A stretch of DNA of 7,724 bases from JANQLU01 sp964434955 (lineage in GTDB: Bacteria > Planctomycetota > Planctomycetia > Pirellulales > Pirellulaceae). The DNA is taken from contig CAYSXI010000223.1 of assembly GCA_964434955.1 (NCBI GenBank), forward strand, positions 1 through 7,724, read 5' to 3'. The notes beneath the pieces were generated by a model. That model saw only the letters and a list, made by a program, of their open reading frames with translations, had not been told where the DNA came from and made no database searches. This document shows positions 1 through 7,021 of the stretch, piece by piece; within the stretch, counting starts at the first letter, position 1, and each line of letters starts with the position of its first letter. The translations under genes and the position numbers were made by a program.

Positions 1-303
1 CACGCCCAAAAAATCACGCATCCGCCTAGGCAACTACTCGCTCATGTCGGAAACCTTGAACTCGTCAGTTTAAGCCAACCGGAAATCTGCTGCGGCTCGG
101 CGGGAACCTACAACTTGGACCAACCCGAAATCGCCAATGAACTTGGCCGCCGAAAGGTTGAGGCAATAATTGAGTCCGGGTGCGAACGAGTCGTTACCGG
201 AAACATCGGTTGCCTGATTCAACTCCGTCGATTCTTGCACGAGCGCAAGTCGCCCATTCGCGCCATGCACCTCGTTGAGCTTCTACAAGGCGAGCCGCGT
301 TAG
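1..303 (+). CDS. glcF: GlcF-like glycolate oxidase iron-sulfur subunit, C-terminal part (5' end outside window)
   Basis: This is an open frame from the first base to the TAG at 301-303, with 100 codons visible. The fragment contains the second cysteine-rich CCG domain of the GlcF/LutA/HdrB family. It has EICCGSAGTYN at residues 28-38, followed by a Leu/Gln-Pro-Glu segment, LGRRKVEAI (48-56), and the closing cysteine in TGNIGC (66-71). This order, and the short tail with a VELL motif, match the end of E. coli GlcF as I remember it. In that family the protein carries Fe-S clusters and passes electrons from the flavin subunits (GlcD/GlcE) during oxidation of glycolate to glyoxylate. The N-terminal ferredoxin-type clusters and any GlcD/E partner lie outside the window. 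A related lactate-oxidation (LutA) or generic heterodisulfide-reductase-like role cannot be excluded from this fragment. It converges on the symporter gene and shows no link to the sialic acid genes. Confidence 0.82.
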   Translation, partial: HAQKITHPPRQLLAHVGNLELVSLSQPEICCGSAGTYNLDQPEIANELGRRKVEAIIESGCERVVTGNIGCLIQLRRFLHERKSPIRAMHLVELLQGEPR

Positions 304-379
304 CCCGCAATCGCCCGCGTCGACGGTTACGGCAGGGCAAGAGCGCAACGCGTCCACCACCTCACAAACAACAAACACA
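304..379. other. Gap downstream of the GlcF-like gene, before the repeat array
   Basis: These 76 bases between the TAG and the first clear repeat unit hold no gene. I see no strong stem followed by a T-run, so there is no recognisable intrinsic terminator. The last third is rich in CA/AAC runs resembling the tails of the repeat units that follow, so it may be a decayed repeat copy. Confidence 0.5.
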
Positions 380-558
380 TACGAGCACGAAGCGCAAGCG
401 AGTGGTTCACCCCACAAAATCACACCACGCCCTTACAAGCTCGAAACGCAAACGCGTGATTCATCACGCAAACTCACACTACCAATATACGAGCACGAAC
501 AATATACGAGCACGAAGCGCAAGCGAGTGGTTCACTCCACCAAATCACACCCCACCCA
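380..558 (+). repeat. Tandem array of ~54 bp repeats (planctomycete-type 'CACGAAGCGCAAGCGAGTG' family)
   Basis: Units begin at 380, 434, 488 and 505, each with TAC(G/A)AGC. Units at 380 and 505 are nearly identical over 31 bases, including the core CACGAAGCGCAAGCGAGTG and the following GTTCAC, and share an AAATCACACC tail. The unit at 434 is diverged (24 of 31 core positions match by my count). The unit at 488 is cut short after TACGAGCACGAA, so the next one starts only 17 bases later. Starts at 380, 434 and 488 are exactly 54 apart. Inside the last unit, GAGTG (525-529) and CACTC (533-537) can form a 5 bp stem. The array fills the gap between two convergent genes and ends about 12 bases past the stop codon of the symporter gene on the other strand. 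Several frames are stop-free, so spurious ORFs appear here. The same core recurs inverted at 6817-7021. Confidence 0.9.
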
Positions 559-570
559 TTCGGTTTCGAC

Positions 571-3483
571 TTACTCAATTGCTCCGGCTTTTCGATTCCA
601 CAACGTCAAACCTTCGATTGATTTGTTGCTTCCCGGCAAAACGAAACTGAACACATAACCCACGCCGACACAAACGATGATGCCGGAAAATGCGTAAAGG
701 TAACCATTCATTTTGTAAAACTCGAAGGGAAAGGGAAAAATCGCTTTCGCAATCGGCAAGAACTCGACGCCGAAAAGGGTTGCTTCTTTGCTGGCCAGGA
801 AGATCAATGACATCACCAGAAGCGAGAAACCCGCACCGACCAAACCGCCCCAAGCGTTCGCTTTTTTGGTTGTCGCACCAAGAACGAACAGGCCAGCGAG
901 GACCCCCATAAACAAACCGAGGATCCCGATGAATTCGTCAAACAAACTTTTGATATTGGGATTTACAAATAGAAGCCCGGCTGCGGTGCCAAGCACACCC
1001 ATCAAAAGAGTAATTCCCTGGGCGGCACGCAGATACCTTTTCTCATTTGATTCTTTGGCGTTGCCAAAAACTCTCAAAGGCCTCAAGAAATCGGAGACGA
1101 TCGTGGAAGCCCCAGAATTCATGCTGGTTGACACCGTCGATTGCGCTGCAGCAAAAATCCCGGCGACCACGAGCCCCGCAATGCCTACGGGCAATTCCTG
1201 ACTGATAAAAAGTGGCATGATTCGATCGGTCGCGATTGCGGGATCGATCTTTTCCGGATTGGAACGGTAGAACATCCAGAATAAAGTCCCGAGCCCGAAA
1301 AAGATGATTCCCGAAGGCAATGCCATCCATCCGTTGAACCATATCGAACGTGCTGCACGACTGGAATCCCTGGTGGTCATGTACCGTTGAACGACCGCCT
1401 GATCCGCCGTGTAGCTCGCGATGTTTTGCCCAAATCCACCGACGACAACCACCAGGATGGTCATCGTGGTCAAGTTGAAGGGGTTGAAATCCAGGTTGAC
1501 GAAATGAAACTTCCCGGTGTTAGATGCGGCTTGGAAGCTTCCTGGATCGGATCCCATCCAGGCGAACAGCGCGCAAAAAACGGCCCCTCCCAAAAGCACA
1601 AACGTTTGCACGGTGTCCGTCCAAACCACCGCCTCGATTCCGCCAAGCGTGCAGTAAATGATCGACAACAGGCCCATCACCAGGACGCATGTCGTCGGAG
1701 TCATCGGCGTAACACTCGCCAACGCAAGCGCTGCCAACGCCATGACCACGCCCATCCTGAATATGTGAAACAAGGTGAAACTCGCTGAGCCAACCCATCG
1801 GACAACCCGATTGAATCGTTTCTCGAGATACTCGTAAGCACTGGTTGCGTCGAGTCGTCGGAAAAAGGGGAGCGCGACATAAACGGCGATGGGGGCAACA
1901 GCCAAAATCAATAGCATCCCGAACGCGTAAACCCAGTCTTGTGCGTAGGCTTTGGCCGGGATCGCCATGTATGTAATGGAACTGAGCATCGTGGCATAAA
2001 TGGAACATCCGGCGACAAACCAGTGAATGTTTTTTCCGCCGCGAAAATAGTCGTCGGTGCTTTTGTTTTTGATGGTGAAAAACACGCCCACACCCACCAC
2101 CGCCAGCAGATAGGTAAACAGGACGACCATGTTGATCGTCCCAAAAGAATGTTGCTTTACGGGCAATTTGATTTTCCAAACCTGGTTGGTTCGAACCCGC
2201 GGTCGAATCTCGCCGCTCACCAAAAGGATCTCGCCATCCAGCTTGGTTGCCGGCGTCGTGACTTGCCCTACCGGCATTTCTCCAACGGAAGCCCAGGTAT
2301 CCGTGAGCGTGTGATAGGCGTATGCCGTCTTGGGAAATCCCGGATGCTCGAAGTCTTTCCAATCGAAAGCCGGATTACCTTGTTTTGCTGCTTTTTCCTT
2401 AGCGTCGAGGAATTGGCGGATCACCGAACCATCCGCGTACGCGAGAACGAGAATATGGGATTGCCCAAAATCAACGGCGGTTCCGGCCGAGAATTTACGA
2501 GGTAACTTGGCCACCTTCTCCCAGCCTGGAAATTCTTCCTTCGGAGGATCTTTGGCATCTTCGTCGATTTCTATCTTCACGTCCTTTGCCGGGTTGTAAG
2601 ACCAACCATCGTCAAAGAATTCGAGGTTAGTCAAGTCTGACGAATCGCTTTTTTTATTGATACGGCGACCACCGAGAATATAAAGCCGGTCGTTGAATCC
2701 ATCATGCTGGGCTGCGACCAGCGGGAAGACTCGTGCCGAAACGGGGACACGCGCTAACTGCACCCATTTCGCATTTCGCGTATGGTTCCTTTGGTCGGCT
2801 TCGACATCATCCAGGTTAAGCCGCCAAAGGTTGCCGGAAGGCTCCAGCTTTCCGCCTCCTTTGGCAACCTTACCGCCAAACAGATAGACGAACCTTGTTT
2901 TGCCCTGGCGAAGAATGGCCGCTCCGGCTTCCGAACAAGCCACTGGCAGATCGGGAATGGTTCCTTCATCGCATTGGATTTTCCAACGCCCCTTGGCGTC
3001 TTTTACGCGCCGCAGCAGCAATGTCCGGTTGGTAGGCCCCTTTTCGTCATTCCCGCCAATGGCAATCACACCCATGGGCGAACTCACAACGGCAGAATAT
3101 CCGATCGCATAAGGAAGCTGAAACTTTTGCTTGTCGTCCCATTGGAACTCGCCATCCTGTTTCGTCAGGACCCAGCCCGCCCGATGAAACTTTTTGGGCA
3201 GCGTCCACAAATTCGCATCGTCGGCCACGGCAAAATTCGCTCCGCCGGCAACGATGACGGCTCCTTCATGCACTCCCACGATCGGCCCGGCCACGCCAAT
3301 CCGGTCGGGCAACCGAGGCAACGCTTCGACTTCAATCTGTGAATGGGAGCGAGGGGTCTCCTTCTGCGCCTGCCCGAATGCCAAGTCATTGGAAATGCTG
3401 GCGATCGCTGCAAAAAACGCCGAAAGCGAGAGCAACCACGCGCCTTTTGATTTTCCGCCGTTCTGCAAAAAGGAGTATCTCAT
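571..3483 (-). CDS. Exported NanM-like Kelch propeller fused to sodium:solute symporter; probable sialic acid mutarotase-transporter
   Basis: A 970-residue protein of three parts. Residues 1-39 form a signal peptide: a basic start, a hydrophobic stretch at 16-30, and a likely cut after AFG (37) or GQA (39). Residues 50-440 are a Kelch beta-propeller with blade motifs VAGGANF (78-84), AIGGN (141-145), LFGGK (201-205) and LYILGGR (267-273), plus degenerate blades near 344 and 419. Its opening (ALPRLPD..GVAGP) resembles NanM/YjhT-type N-acetylneuraminate epimerases. Residues 448-950 are a full SSS-family transporter: DDYFRGGK (477-484), YEYLEKRF (550-557), GGIEAVVWTDTVQT (614-627), DQAVVQRYM (694-702) and AAAQSTVSTSMNS (778-790). 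By hand alignment to vSGLT/SiaT, A497, L500, A779, S782 and T783 fit the Na2 site. Each part is close to the size of the free-standing protein. The start ATG overlaps the nanA stop (ATGA), with AGGAGG 4 bases upstream. The sialic acid substrate is inferred from fusion and neighbour; another sugar acid is possible. Confidence 0.9.
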   Translation of the reverse strand: MRYSFLQNGGKSKGAWLLSLSAFFAAIASISNDLAFGQAQKETPRSHSQIEVEALPRLPDRIGVAGPIVGVHEGAVIVAGGANFAVADDANLWTLPKKFHRAGWVLTKQDGEFQWDDKQKFQLPYAIGYSAVVSSPMGVIAIGGNDEKGPTNRTLLLRRVKDAKGRWKIQCDEGTIPDLPVACSEAGAAILRQGKTRFVYLFGGKVAKGGGKLEPSGNLWRLNLDDVEADQRNHTRNAKWVQLARVPVSARVFPLVAAQHDGFNDRLYILGGRRINKKSDSSDLTNLEFFDDGWSYNPAKDVKIEIDEDAKDPPKEEFPGWEKVAKLPRKFSAGTAVDFGQSHILVLAYADGSVIRQFLDAKEKAAKQGNPAFDWKDFEHPGFPKTAYAYHTLTDTWASVGEMPVGQVTTPATKLDGEILLVSGEIRPRVRTNQVWKIKLPVKQHSFGTINMVVLFTYLLAVVGVGVFFTIKNKSTDDYFRGGKNIHWFVAGCSIYATMLSSITYMAIPAKAYAQDWVYAFGMLLILAVAPIAVYVALPFFRRLDATSAYEYLEKRFNRVVRWVGSASFTLFHIFRMGVVMALAALALASVTPMTPTTCVLVMGLLSIIYCTLGGIEAVVWTDTVQTFVLLGGAVFCALFAWMGSDPGSFQAASNTGKFHFVNLDFNPFNLTTMTILVVVVGGFGQNIASYTADQAVVQRYMTTRDSSRAARSIWFNGWMALPSGIIFFGLGTLFWMFYRSNPEKIDPAIATDRIMPLFISQELPVGIAGLVVAGIFAAAQSTVSTSMNSGASTIVSDFLRPLRVFGNAKESNEKRYLRAAQGITLLMGVLGTAAGLLFVNPNIKSLFDEFIGILGLFMGVLAGLFVLGATTKKANAWGGLVGAGFSLLVMSLIFLASKEATLFGVEFLPIAKAIFPFPFEFYKMNGYLYAFSGIIVCVGVGYVFSFVLPGSNKSIEGLTLWNRKAGAIE

Positions 3484-4382
3484 TCCTCCTCCTGTTCATC
3501 CTCAGCGTGGTCGTTTCGCTGAAGCACGCCCAACGAATCCAAACGTTGCGCAAACGCTTCGTATTCCGCTTCGCTTATTGGCGCGTAAGGTGGACGACAA
3601 GGCCCGACGTCAACACCGACGTATCGCATAATGGCCTTCCGATAGCTCCAGTTTTCGAATTCGATCATCAGGCGTGTCACACGGTTGATCTCACGCTGCC
3701 TTTCCATTGCGCGTTCGACCTCACCCTTTTGGAACGCGTCATATATTTGTCGGTAAAAATCGGGAGCGAAGTTATACGTGCTTCCGATGCCACCATGAAA
3801 CCCAAAGGTCAATGATGCGATCAAATGTTCATCCATCCCATTCATAAGGCTAATCGGGCGATCGACCGCCTCCATCAGACCTTGAACGGAAAAAAAGTTG
3901 CTGTTGGTATATTTCAAACCTTGAACATTGGGAATGTCGAACAACTTTTTGTCACGTTCCGGAATAATCTCTTGTCCAAGGCAGTAGACCATGAAGGGAA
4001 GTTCCGAGGCGGTGGCAATTTGCGTGTAGTGCCGCAATGCACCTTCGAACGTGGTTCCGTGGTAGATGGGCGCAACGGAAGCAATCCAATCGGCTCCCGC
4101 GTGGGCCGCTTTCTGTGCGAGTGCAGCGGCGGCCTGGGAGTTGGGATGCCCAACGTGAATAATCACTTTGCCGCGATTGGACGTTTGGGCAATGACATGT
4201 CTCGCAACCGCCAAACGTTCATCAAGCGACAGCAGCAATCCTTCGCCCGTTGAGCCCGTGACAAAAAATCCATCGACACCGTGGCTCAGTTGAAACTCAA
4301 TCAGATCATTAAGTGCCTCAAAATCTACGTTGAGTTCATCGTCGAAGGGCGTAAACAGGGCCGGAAAAATGCCGTTTAACAT
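3480..4382 (-). CDS. nanA: N-acetylneuraminate lyase
   Basis: A 300-residue TIM-barrel aldolase of the DapA/NanA family. It would cleave N-acetylneuraminate to N-acetylmannosamine and pyruvate in the cytoplasm through a Schiff base. Numbered from the ATG: GSTGE (43-47) binds the pyruvate carboxylate, Tyr133 lies in FMVYC, and Lys157 in GLKYT is the Schiff-base lysine. GMDE (182-185) and GGIGSTYN (197-204) supply Asp184, Glu185 and Ser201, which by hand alignment match E. coli NanA Asp191, Glu192 and Ser208, the sugar-binding set absent from dihydrodipicolinate synthases. The C-terminal stretch VGPCRPPYAPI also follows NanA. The final residues are acidic (EDEQEEE), and their codons form the SD of the next gene. 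I chose ATG at 4382-4380 because AAAAAAGG ends 6 bases before it; the adjacent TTG would be only 3 bases away. It is the first gene of a two-gene operon with the Kelch-symporter fusion. Confidence 0.93.
   Translation of the reverse strand: MLNGIFPALFTPFDDELNVDFEALNDLIEFQLSHGVDGFFVTGSTGEGLLLSLDERLAVARHVIAQTSNRGKVIIHVGHPNSQAAAALAQKAAHAGADWIASVAPIYHGTTFEGALRHYTQIATASELPFMVYCLGQEIIPERDKKLFDIPNVQGLKYTNSNFFSVQGLMEAVDRPISLMNGMDEHLIASLTFGFHGGIGSTYNFAPDFYRQIYDAFQKGEVERAMERQREINRVTRLMIEFENWSYRKAIMRYVGVDVGPCRPPYAPISEAEYEAFAQRLDSLGVLQRNDHAEDEQEEE
3484..3493 (-). promoter_or_regulatory. Strong Shine-Dalgarno of the Kelch-symporter gene, inside the nanA 3' end
   Basis: Read on the minus strand, AGGAGGAGGA directly precedes the ATG at 3483-3481. 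A perfect AGGAGG (3493-3488) lies 4 bases from the start, and the last codons of nanA (Glu-Glu-Glu, then TGA) supply these bases. The overlap and the SD fix the start and point to translational coupling with nanA. Confidence 0.75.
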
Positions 4383-4388
4383 CAATGA

Positions 4389-4396
4389 CCTTTTTT
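4389..4396 (-). promoter_or_regulatory. Ribosome binding site of nanA
   Basis: AAAAAAGG on the minus strand ends 6 bases before the ATG at 4382. The spacing favours ATG over the TTG codon just upstream of it. Confidence 0.5.
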
Positions 4397-4416
4397 CAAC
4401 AAAAATTAAAATTCGC

Positions 4417-4435
4417 GGAATGGATTGACCGTTCC
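4417..4435. promoter_or_regulatory. Imperfect palindrome, candidate operator upstream of nanA
   Basis: GGAATGG (4417-4423) and CCGTTCC (4429-4435) are inverted repeats matching at 6 of 7 positions around a 5-base centre. The element lies 35 bases upstream of the nanA start, where a regulator of the sialic acid operon could bind. As RNA on the plus strand it would form a 7 bp stem with one G-U pair. No regulator gene is in the window, so its role is inferred from position only. Confidence 0.3.
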
Positions 4436-4590
4436 AACGTATCTAAACAAAAAGAACGCCCGGACAAACATGCTGTCGCGGCTTTCCATTGTTAGGCAAT
4501 CGCGCCCGCTTGAAAATCCACTACAATTGATGGTTGCAAAATAGCCAACATCGAATTCTCGACCGAGAGACGAATCCGAAAGACGAAAAC

Positions 4591-6768
4591 ATGACACTTC
4601 AATCCGCTTACCGGGTACCCAGACTTTGCCACATCCCTGCCTTGGCGTGCATTTTGGTGTTGTTGGTGATCTTGCCGCTTCAGGCTCAAACGATATCACC
4701 AGCCAATTCCAGCTTGAAACTGGCACCGATCAATTCAGCTTCCTATTTTTCTTTTTCGAACGGCCGTCAACAAATTGTTCGCGTGACAGAAAGCCGGGCG
4801 TTCAAGAAAATGGTCGGGCTTCTGGAGGAAAGCGGTCTTACCGACGGCTGGGGCGAGCTCTCGGAGATGATGGAGCTTGGTGACGAAGCGGTCGAAGGCG
4901 ATGAAGAACTTTGGAAGCTCATCCAGGACATGGGAAGCCATGAAATATTCTGGTTTGCCAATGACGATTACTGTGATTTGATGAGCCTTTATGTAGATAC
5001 CCAGGAAAAGCTGACCAAGGCCATGGCGGAAGCCATGCGAAAAGGCGTGTTTGAAGGTGATATCGAAAATCCGCTTGAGGATTTTGACAAAGTCCTTTCC
5101 AAAGAAGATCTGGCAAAGTTGAAAGTTCCCGATATTGTGGTCGGCGCAATGGTTACGGACGTCGACCTCGCTGAAAGGCAAATCAAGCGGCTGGAACCGT
5201 TGATGAAAGAAGCGTTTGCCGACCAGCCAAAACTGGCTGAACGAGTCAAATGGCAATCACTGGGTCAGGGCAAATATTTGACGTTCATGGCAACCGGAAA
5301 CGACATCCCCTGGGATTTGATCGCCGAAGATCTTGACGAGTACGGTGACGAAATCACGAAGTATTACCGGGAGGCGATCAAGGACAAGCAAATCGCGTTG
5401 GCCGTTGGAATTCGAGGCAACTATTTGATTTTGTCAGTGGGCGACAACTTGGATCACCTCACTTCACTGGGCAAAGGCAAATCCCTCCTGGAACATCCCC
5501 AACTCAAGCGAATCCGCGATGTCAAAGGCGAGGCATCCGCATTGACGTTTTACCAGTCACAACGAATGGCGGAAAACTCCTATACCTTCGACAAGTATTT
5601 CCAACATCAAATGACCACGATGTCCGCAATGTTTCTGGGCATCAACCCCTTGGCGGGCGGAGGGGACCCAGAGTTATCGGAGCGCATTGGCGAAGACGTC
5701 GACGAGTTCATGAAAGACCTGTCGACGCTGATTCCCGAATCGGGAGCAAGTGTTTCTCATACCTACATGACGCGAAATGGTTATCGCGGGTTTTCTCAAT
5801 CCTGGGCGGAAAATCTTTTTGTCGATCATTCCAAACGTTTGAAGATTCTCGATCACGTCGGCGCCGACCCACTTTGTGTTGTTGCTTCTCGGCAAAAGTA
5901 CCGCCCGCAGGATTTCAAGATGGTCATGAAATGGGTCAACAAAGGGCTCGCCTATTTCGATGAGTTCGGTGGCGCTGACGCGGTGGGCATGCCCGAAGAC
6001 GAATACGATGAAGTGGCGGCTGAAATTCAGGATTGGCTCAAGACTTTTGAGAAAACAATGGTCGAAAACTGGCTCCCTGCATTCAAGGACGGACAAACGG
6101 CTTTGGTGATTGACGACAACCTGAAAAGCAAGCAACTTCATCCATTCCTCCCGGAATCAGATGCGGAAATTCGGCTTTTGGAAATCGCCGTCGTCTCCGG
6201 TGTTAGCGATGCCGCGAAGGTTAAAAAGGGCGCCAATGAGATGATTGAGTTGTGCAATCGAATCCTGTCCTTCGCCAACGAAATGTCGGGCGGCGAACTT
6301 GAGGGAATGGCCGTCCCTCCTGCCGAATTGGAAAAAGCCGGGGACGCGGAGTACTACTTTTATCCGTTGGGCGACATGCTGGGTTCGGATGAGCAGATCT
6401 CACCGACCGCCGCCCTCTCAAAAGACTTTATGGCGCTTGCATTAAGTCGCGACCACGCGAGTCGGCTTATGAAGTCTTCAAATGTGAAACTTCCTGGCCT
6501 CGCGTCGAATTTTGTCGATAAGGAAATTGGCTCGCTTTACTTCATCGATTTTTCGTCGATGGTTGGACTATGCGAGGAGTGGACCGATTACTTCGTGGCA
6601 ACCATGGCTGAAGATGAAATGGGCTGGGAAGAAATGGCGCCGATGATCGAAATCAGTTTCGATTTCCTGAAATGCGTCGACAAGTTCTCCGGCGTTTCCT
6701 ATGCCGAAGGAAAGTCGGTCGTTTCGGAGTATGAGATGCGGTTTCGTGATTTGGATACGCAAAAGTAA
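4591..6768 (+). CDS. Exported acidic protein of unknown function (possibly DUF3352-like), 725 aa
   Basis: I do not recognise a firm family. Residues 1-32 form a signal peptide: Arg8 and Arg11, a hydrophobic core at 17-30, and a likely cut after LQA (32). I see no further membrane segment, so a periplasmic or secreted protein is expected. The mature part is strongly acidic (for example ELGDEAVEGDEELW) with Met-rich helices. The segment near residues 268-300 (ALAVGIRGNYLILSVGDNL, then a Gly-Lys-rich loop and SLLEHPQLK) resembles planctomycete DUF3352-type proteins as I remember them. A similar segment near 613-628 (FMALALSRDHASRLMK) hints at two related lobes. I start it at ATG 4591 rather than the in-frame TTG at 4534, because the signal peptide then begins normally and GAAAGA lies 7 bases upstream. 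It is divergent from nanA and may share control with it; nothing in the protein itself indicates a sialic acid role. Confidence 0.85.
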   Translation: MTLQSAYRVPRLCHIPALACILVLLVILPLQAQTISPANSSLKLAPINSASYFSFSNGRQQIVRVTESRAFKKMVGLLEESGLTDGWGELSEMMELGDEAVEGDEELWKLIQDMGSHEIFWFANDDYCDLMSLYVDTQEKLTKAMAEAMRKGVFEGDIENPLEDFDKVLSKEDLAKLKVPDIVVGAMVTDVDLAERQIKRLEPLMKEAFADQPKLAERVKWQSLGQGKYLTFMATGNDIPWDLIAEDLDEYGDEITKYYREAIKDKQIALAVGIRGNYLILSVGDNLDHLTSLGKGKSLLEHPQLKRIRDVKGEASALTFYQSQRMAENSYTFDKYFQHQMTTMSAMFLGINPLAGGGDPELSERIGEDVDEFMKDLSTLIPESGASVSHTYMTRNGYRGFSQSWAENLFVDHSKRLKILDHVGADPLCVVASRQKYRPQDFKMVMKWVNKGLAYFDEFGGADAVGMPEDEYDEVAAEIQDWLKTFEKTMVENWLPAFKDGQTALVIDDNLKSKQLHPFLPESDAEIRLLEIAVVSGVSDAAKVKKGANEMIELCNRILSFANEMSGGELEGMAVPPAELEKAGDAEYYFYPLGDMLGSDEQISPTAALSKDFMALALSRDHASRLMKSSNVKLPGLASNFVDKEIGSLYFIDFSSMVGLCEEWTDYFVATMAEDEMGWEEMAPMIEISFDFLKCVDKFSGVSYAEGKSVVSEYEMRFRDLDTQK

Positions 6769-6774
6769 AGGGTA

Positions 6775-6789
6775 GAGAGGGGGGCTCTC
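6775..6789 (+). terminator. Terminator-like hairpin after the exported protein gene (no T-run)
   Basis: GAGAG (6775-6779) and CTCTC (6785-6789) flank five G residues, giving a 5 bp stem starting 7 bases after the TAA. Intrinsic terminators normally end in a T-run, which is missing, so this may only be a weak structure at the 3' end. Confidence 0.25.
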
Positions 6790-6806
6790 GTGGGTGCGCC
6801 CCCAGA

Positions 6807-7021
6807 TTCGTGGAACCACTCGCTCGCGCTTCGTGCTCGTAGGTTGTTGCCGGATTGATTCACCCGCTGGCGCTTCGGGCGGGTGCCCCCCATTCGTGAA
6901 CCACTCGCTCGCGCTTCGTGCTTGTAGATTGTTGCCGGATTGATTCACTCGCTGGCGCTTCGTGCTTGTATTCGTGCGGGCACCCCATTCGTGGAACCAC
7001 TCGCTCGTGCGTCGTGCGGGA
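6807..7021 (-). repeat. Composite tandem repeat array, same family as 380-558 but inverted
   Basis: Five core copies start at 6817, 6861, 6902, 6946 and 6998 on the plus strand as CACTCGCT-type sequence, the reverse complement of the core seen at 380-558. Two sub-types alternate: copies 1, 3 and 5 follow GAACC, while copies 2 and 4 follow GATT. Each pair makes a larger unit beginning with TTCGTG at 6807, 6893 and 6988 (86 and 95 bases apart). A GTTGTTGCCGGATTGATT spacer joins copies 1-2 and 3-4. Copy 2 (6861-6885) is altered so that CACCCGC and GCGGGTG can form a 7 bp stem. Copy 5 is degenerate. The array fills the gap between two convergent genes. Long stop-free frames run through it but are not genes. 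Confidence 0.9.

Larger units (their letters stand above)
4383..4590. promoter_or_regulatory. Divergent intergenic region between nanA (-) and the 725-residue exported protein gene (+)
   Basis: These 208 bases must carry the promoters of both genes, since they are transcribed away from each other. The nanA side is AT-rich. On the minus strand TTTAAT (4410-4405) is a possible -10 with no convincing -35. On the plus strand TACAAT (4522-4527) is -10-like, again without a -35 at the right distance. A weak GAAAGA (4578-4583) lies 7 bases before the plus-strand ATG. No individual promoter call is reliable here. Confidence 0.45.

Noticed and set aside
380..558. CRISPR array
   Set aside because: Units are contiguous and imperfect, with no unique spacers of even length and no cas genes.
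275..658. Open frames of 82-127 codons through the left repeat array
   Set aside because: They consist mainly of translated repeat units (TSTKRKRVVH, ARSASEW types) and run into the symporter gene on the other strand. They are frame shadows of repeats.
1939..2505. Long plus-strand open frame opposite the symporter gene
   Set aside because: It is antisense to the Kelch-to-symporter junction. The sense frame has clear family motifs and the antisense protein has none.
4383..4385. TTG start for nanA one codon upstream
   Set aside because: The SD-like AAAAAAGG would be only 3 bases away, and family members begin close to the ATG.
4510..4527. Sigma70 promoter from TTGAAA (4510-4515) and TACAAT (4522-4527)
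   Set aside because: The spacing is only 6 bases, far too short for a -35/-10 pair.
4534..4590. TTG start adding 19 residues to the exported protein
   Set aside because: It would put a polar stretch ahead of a normal signal peptide, and the -10-like TACAAT lies just upstream of it. ATG 4591 fits better.
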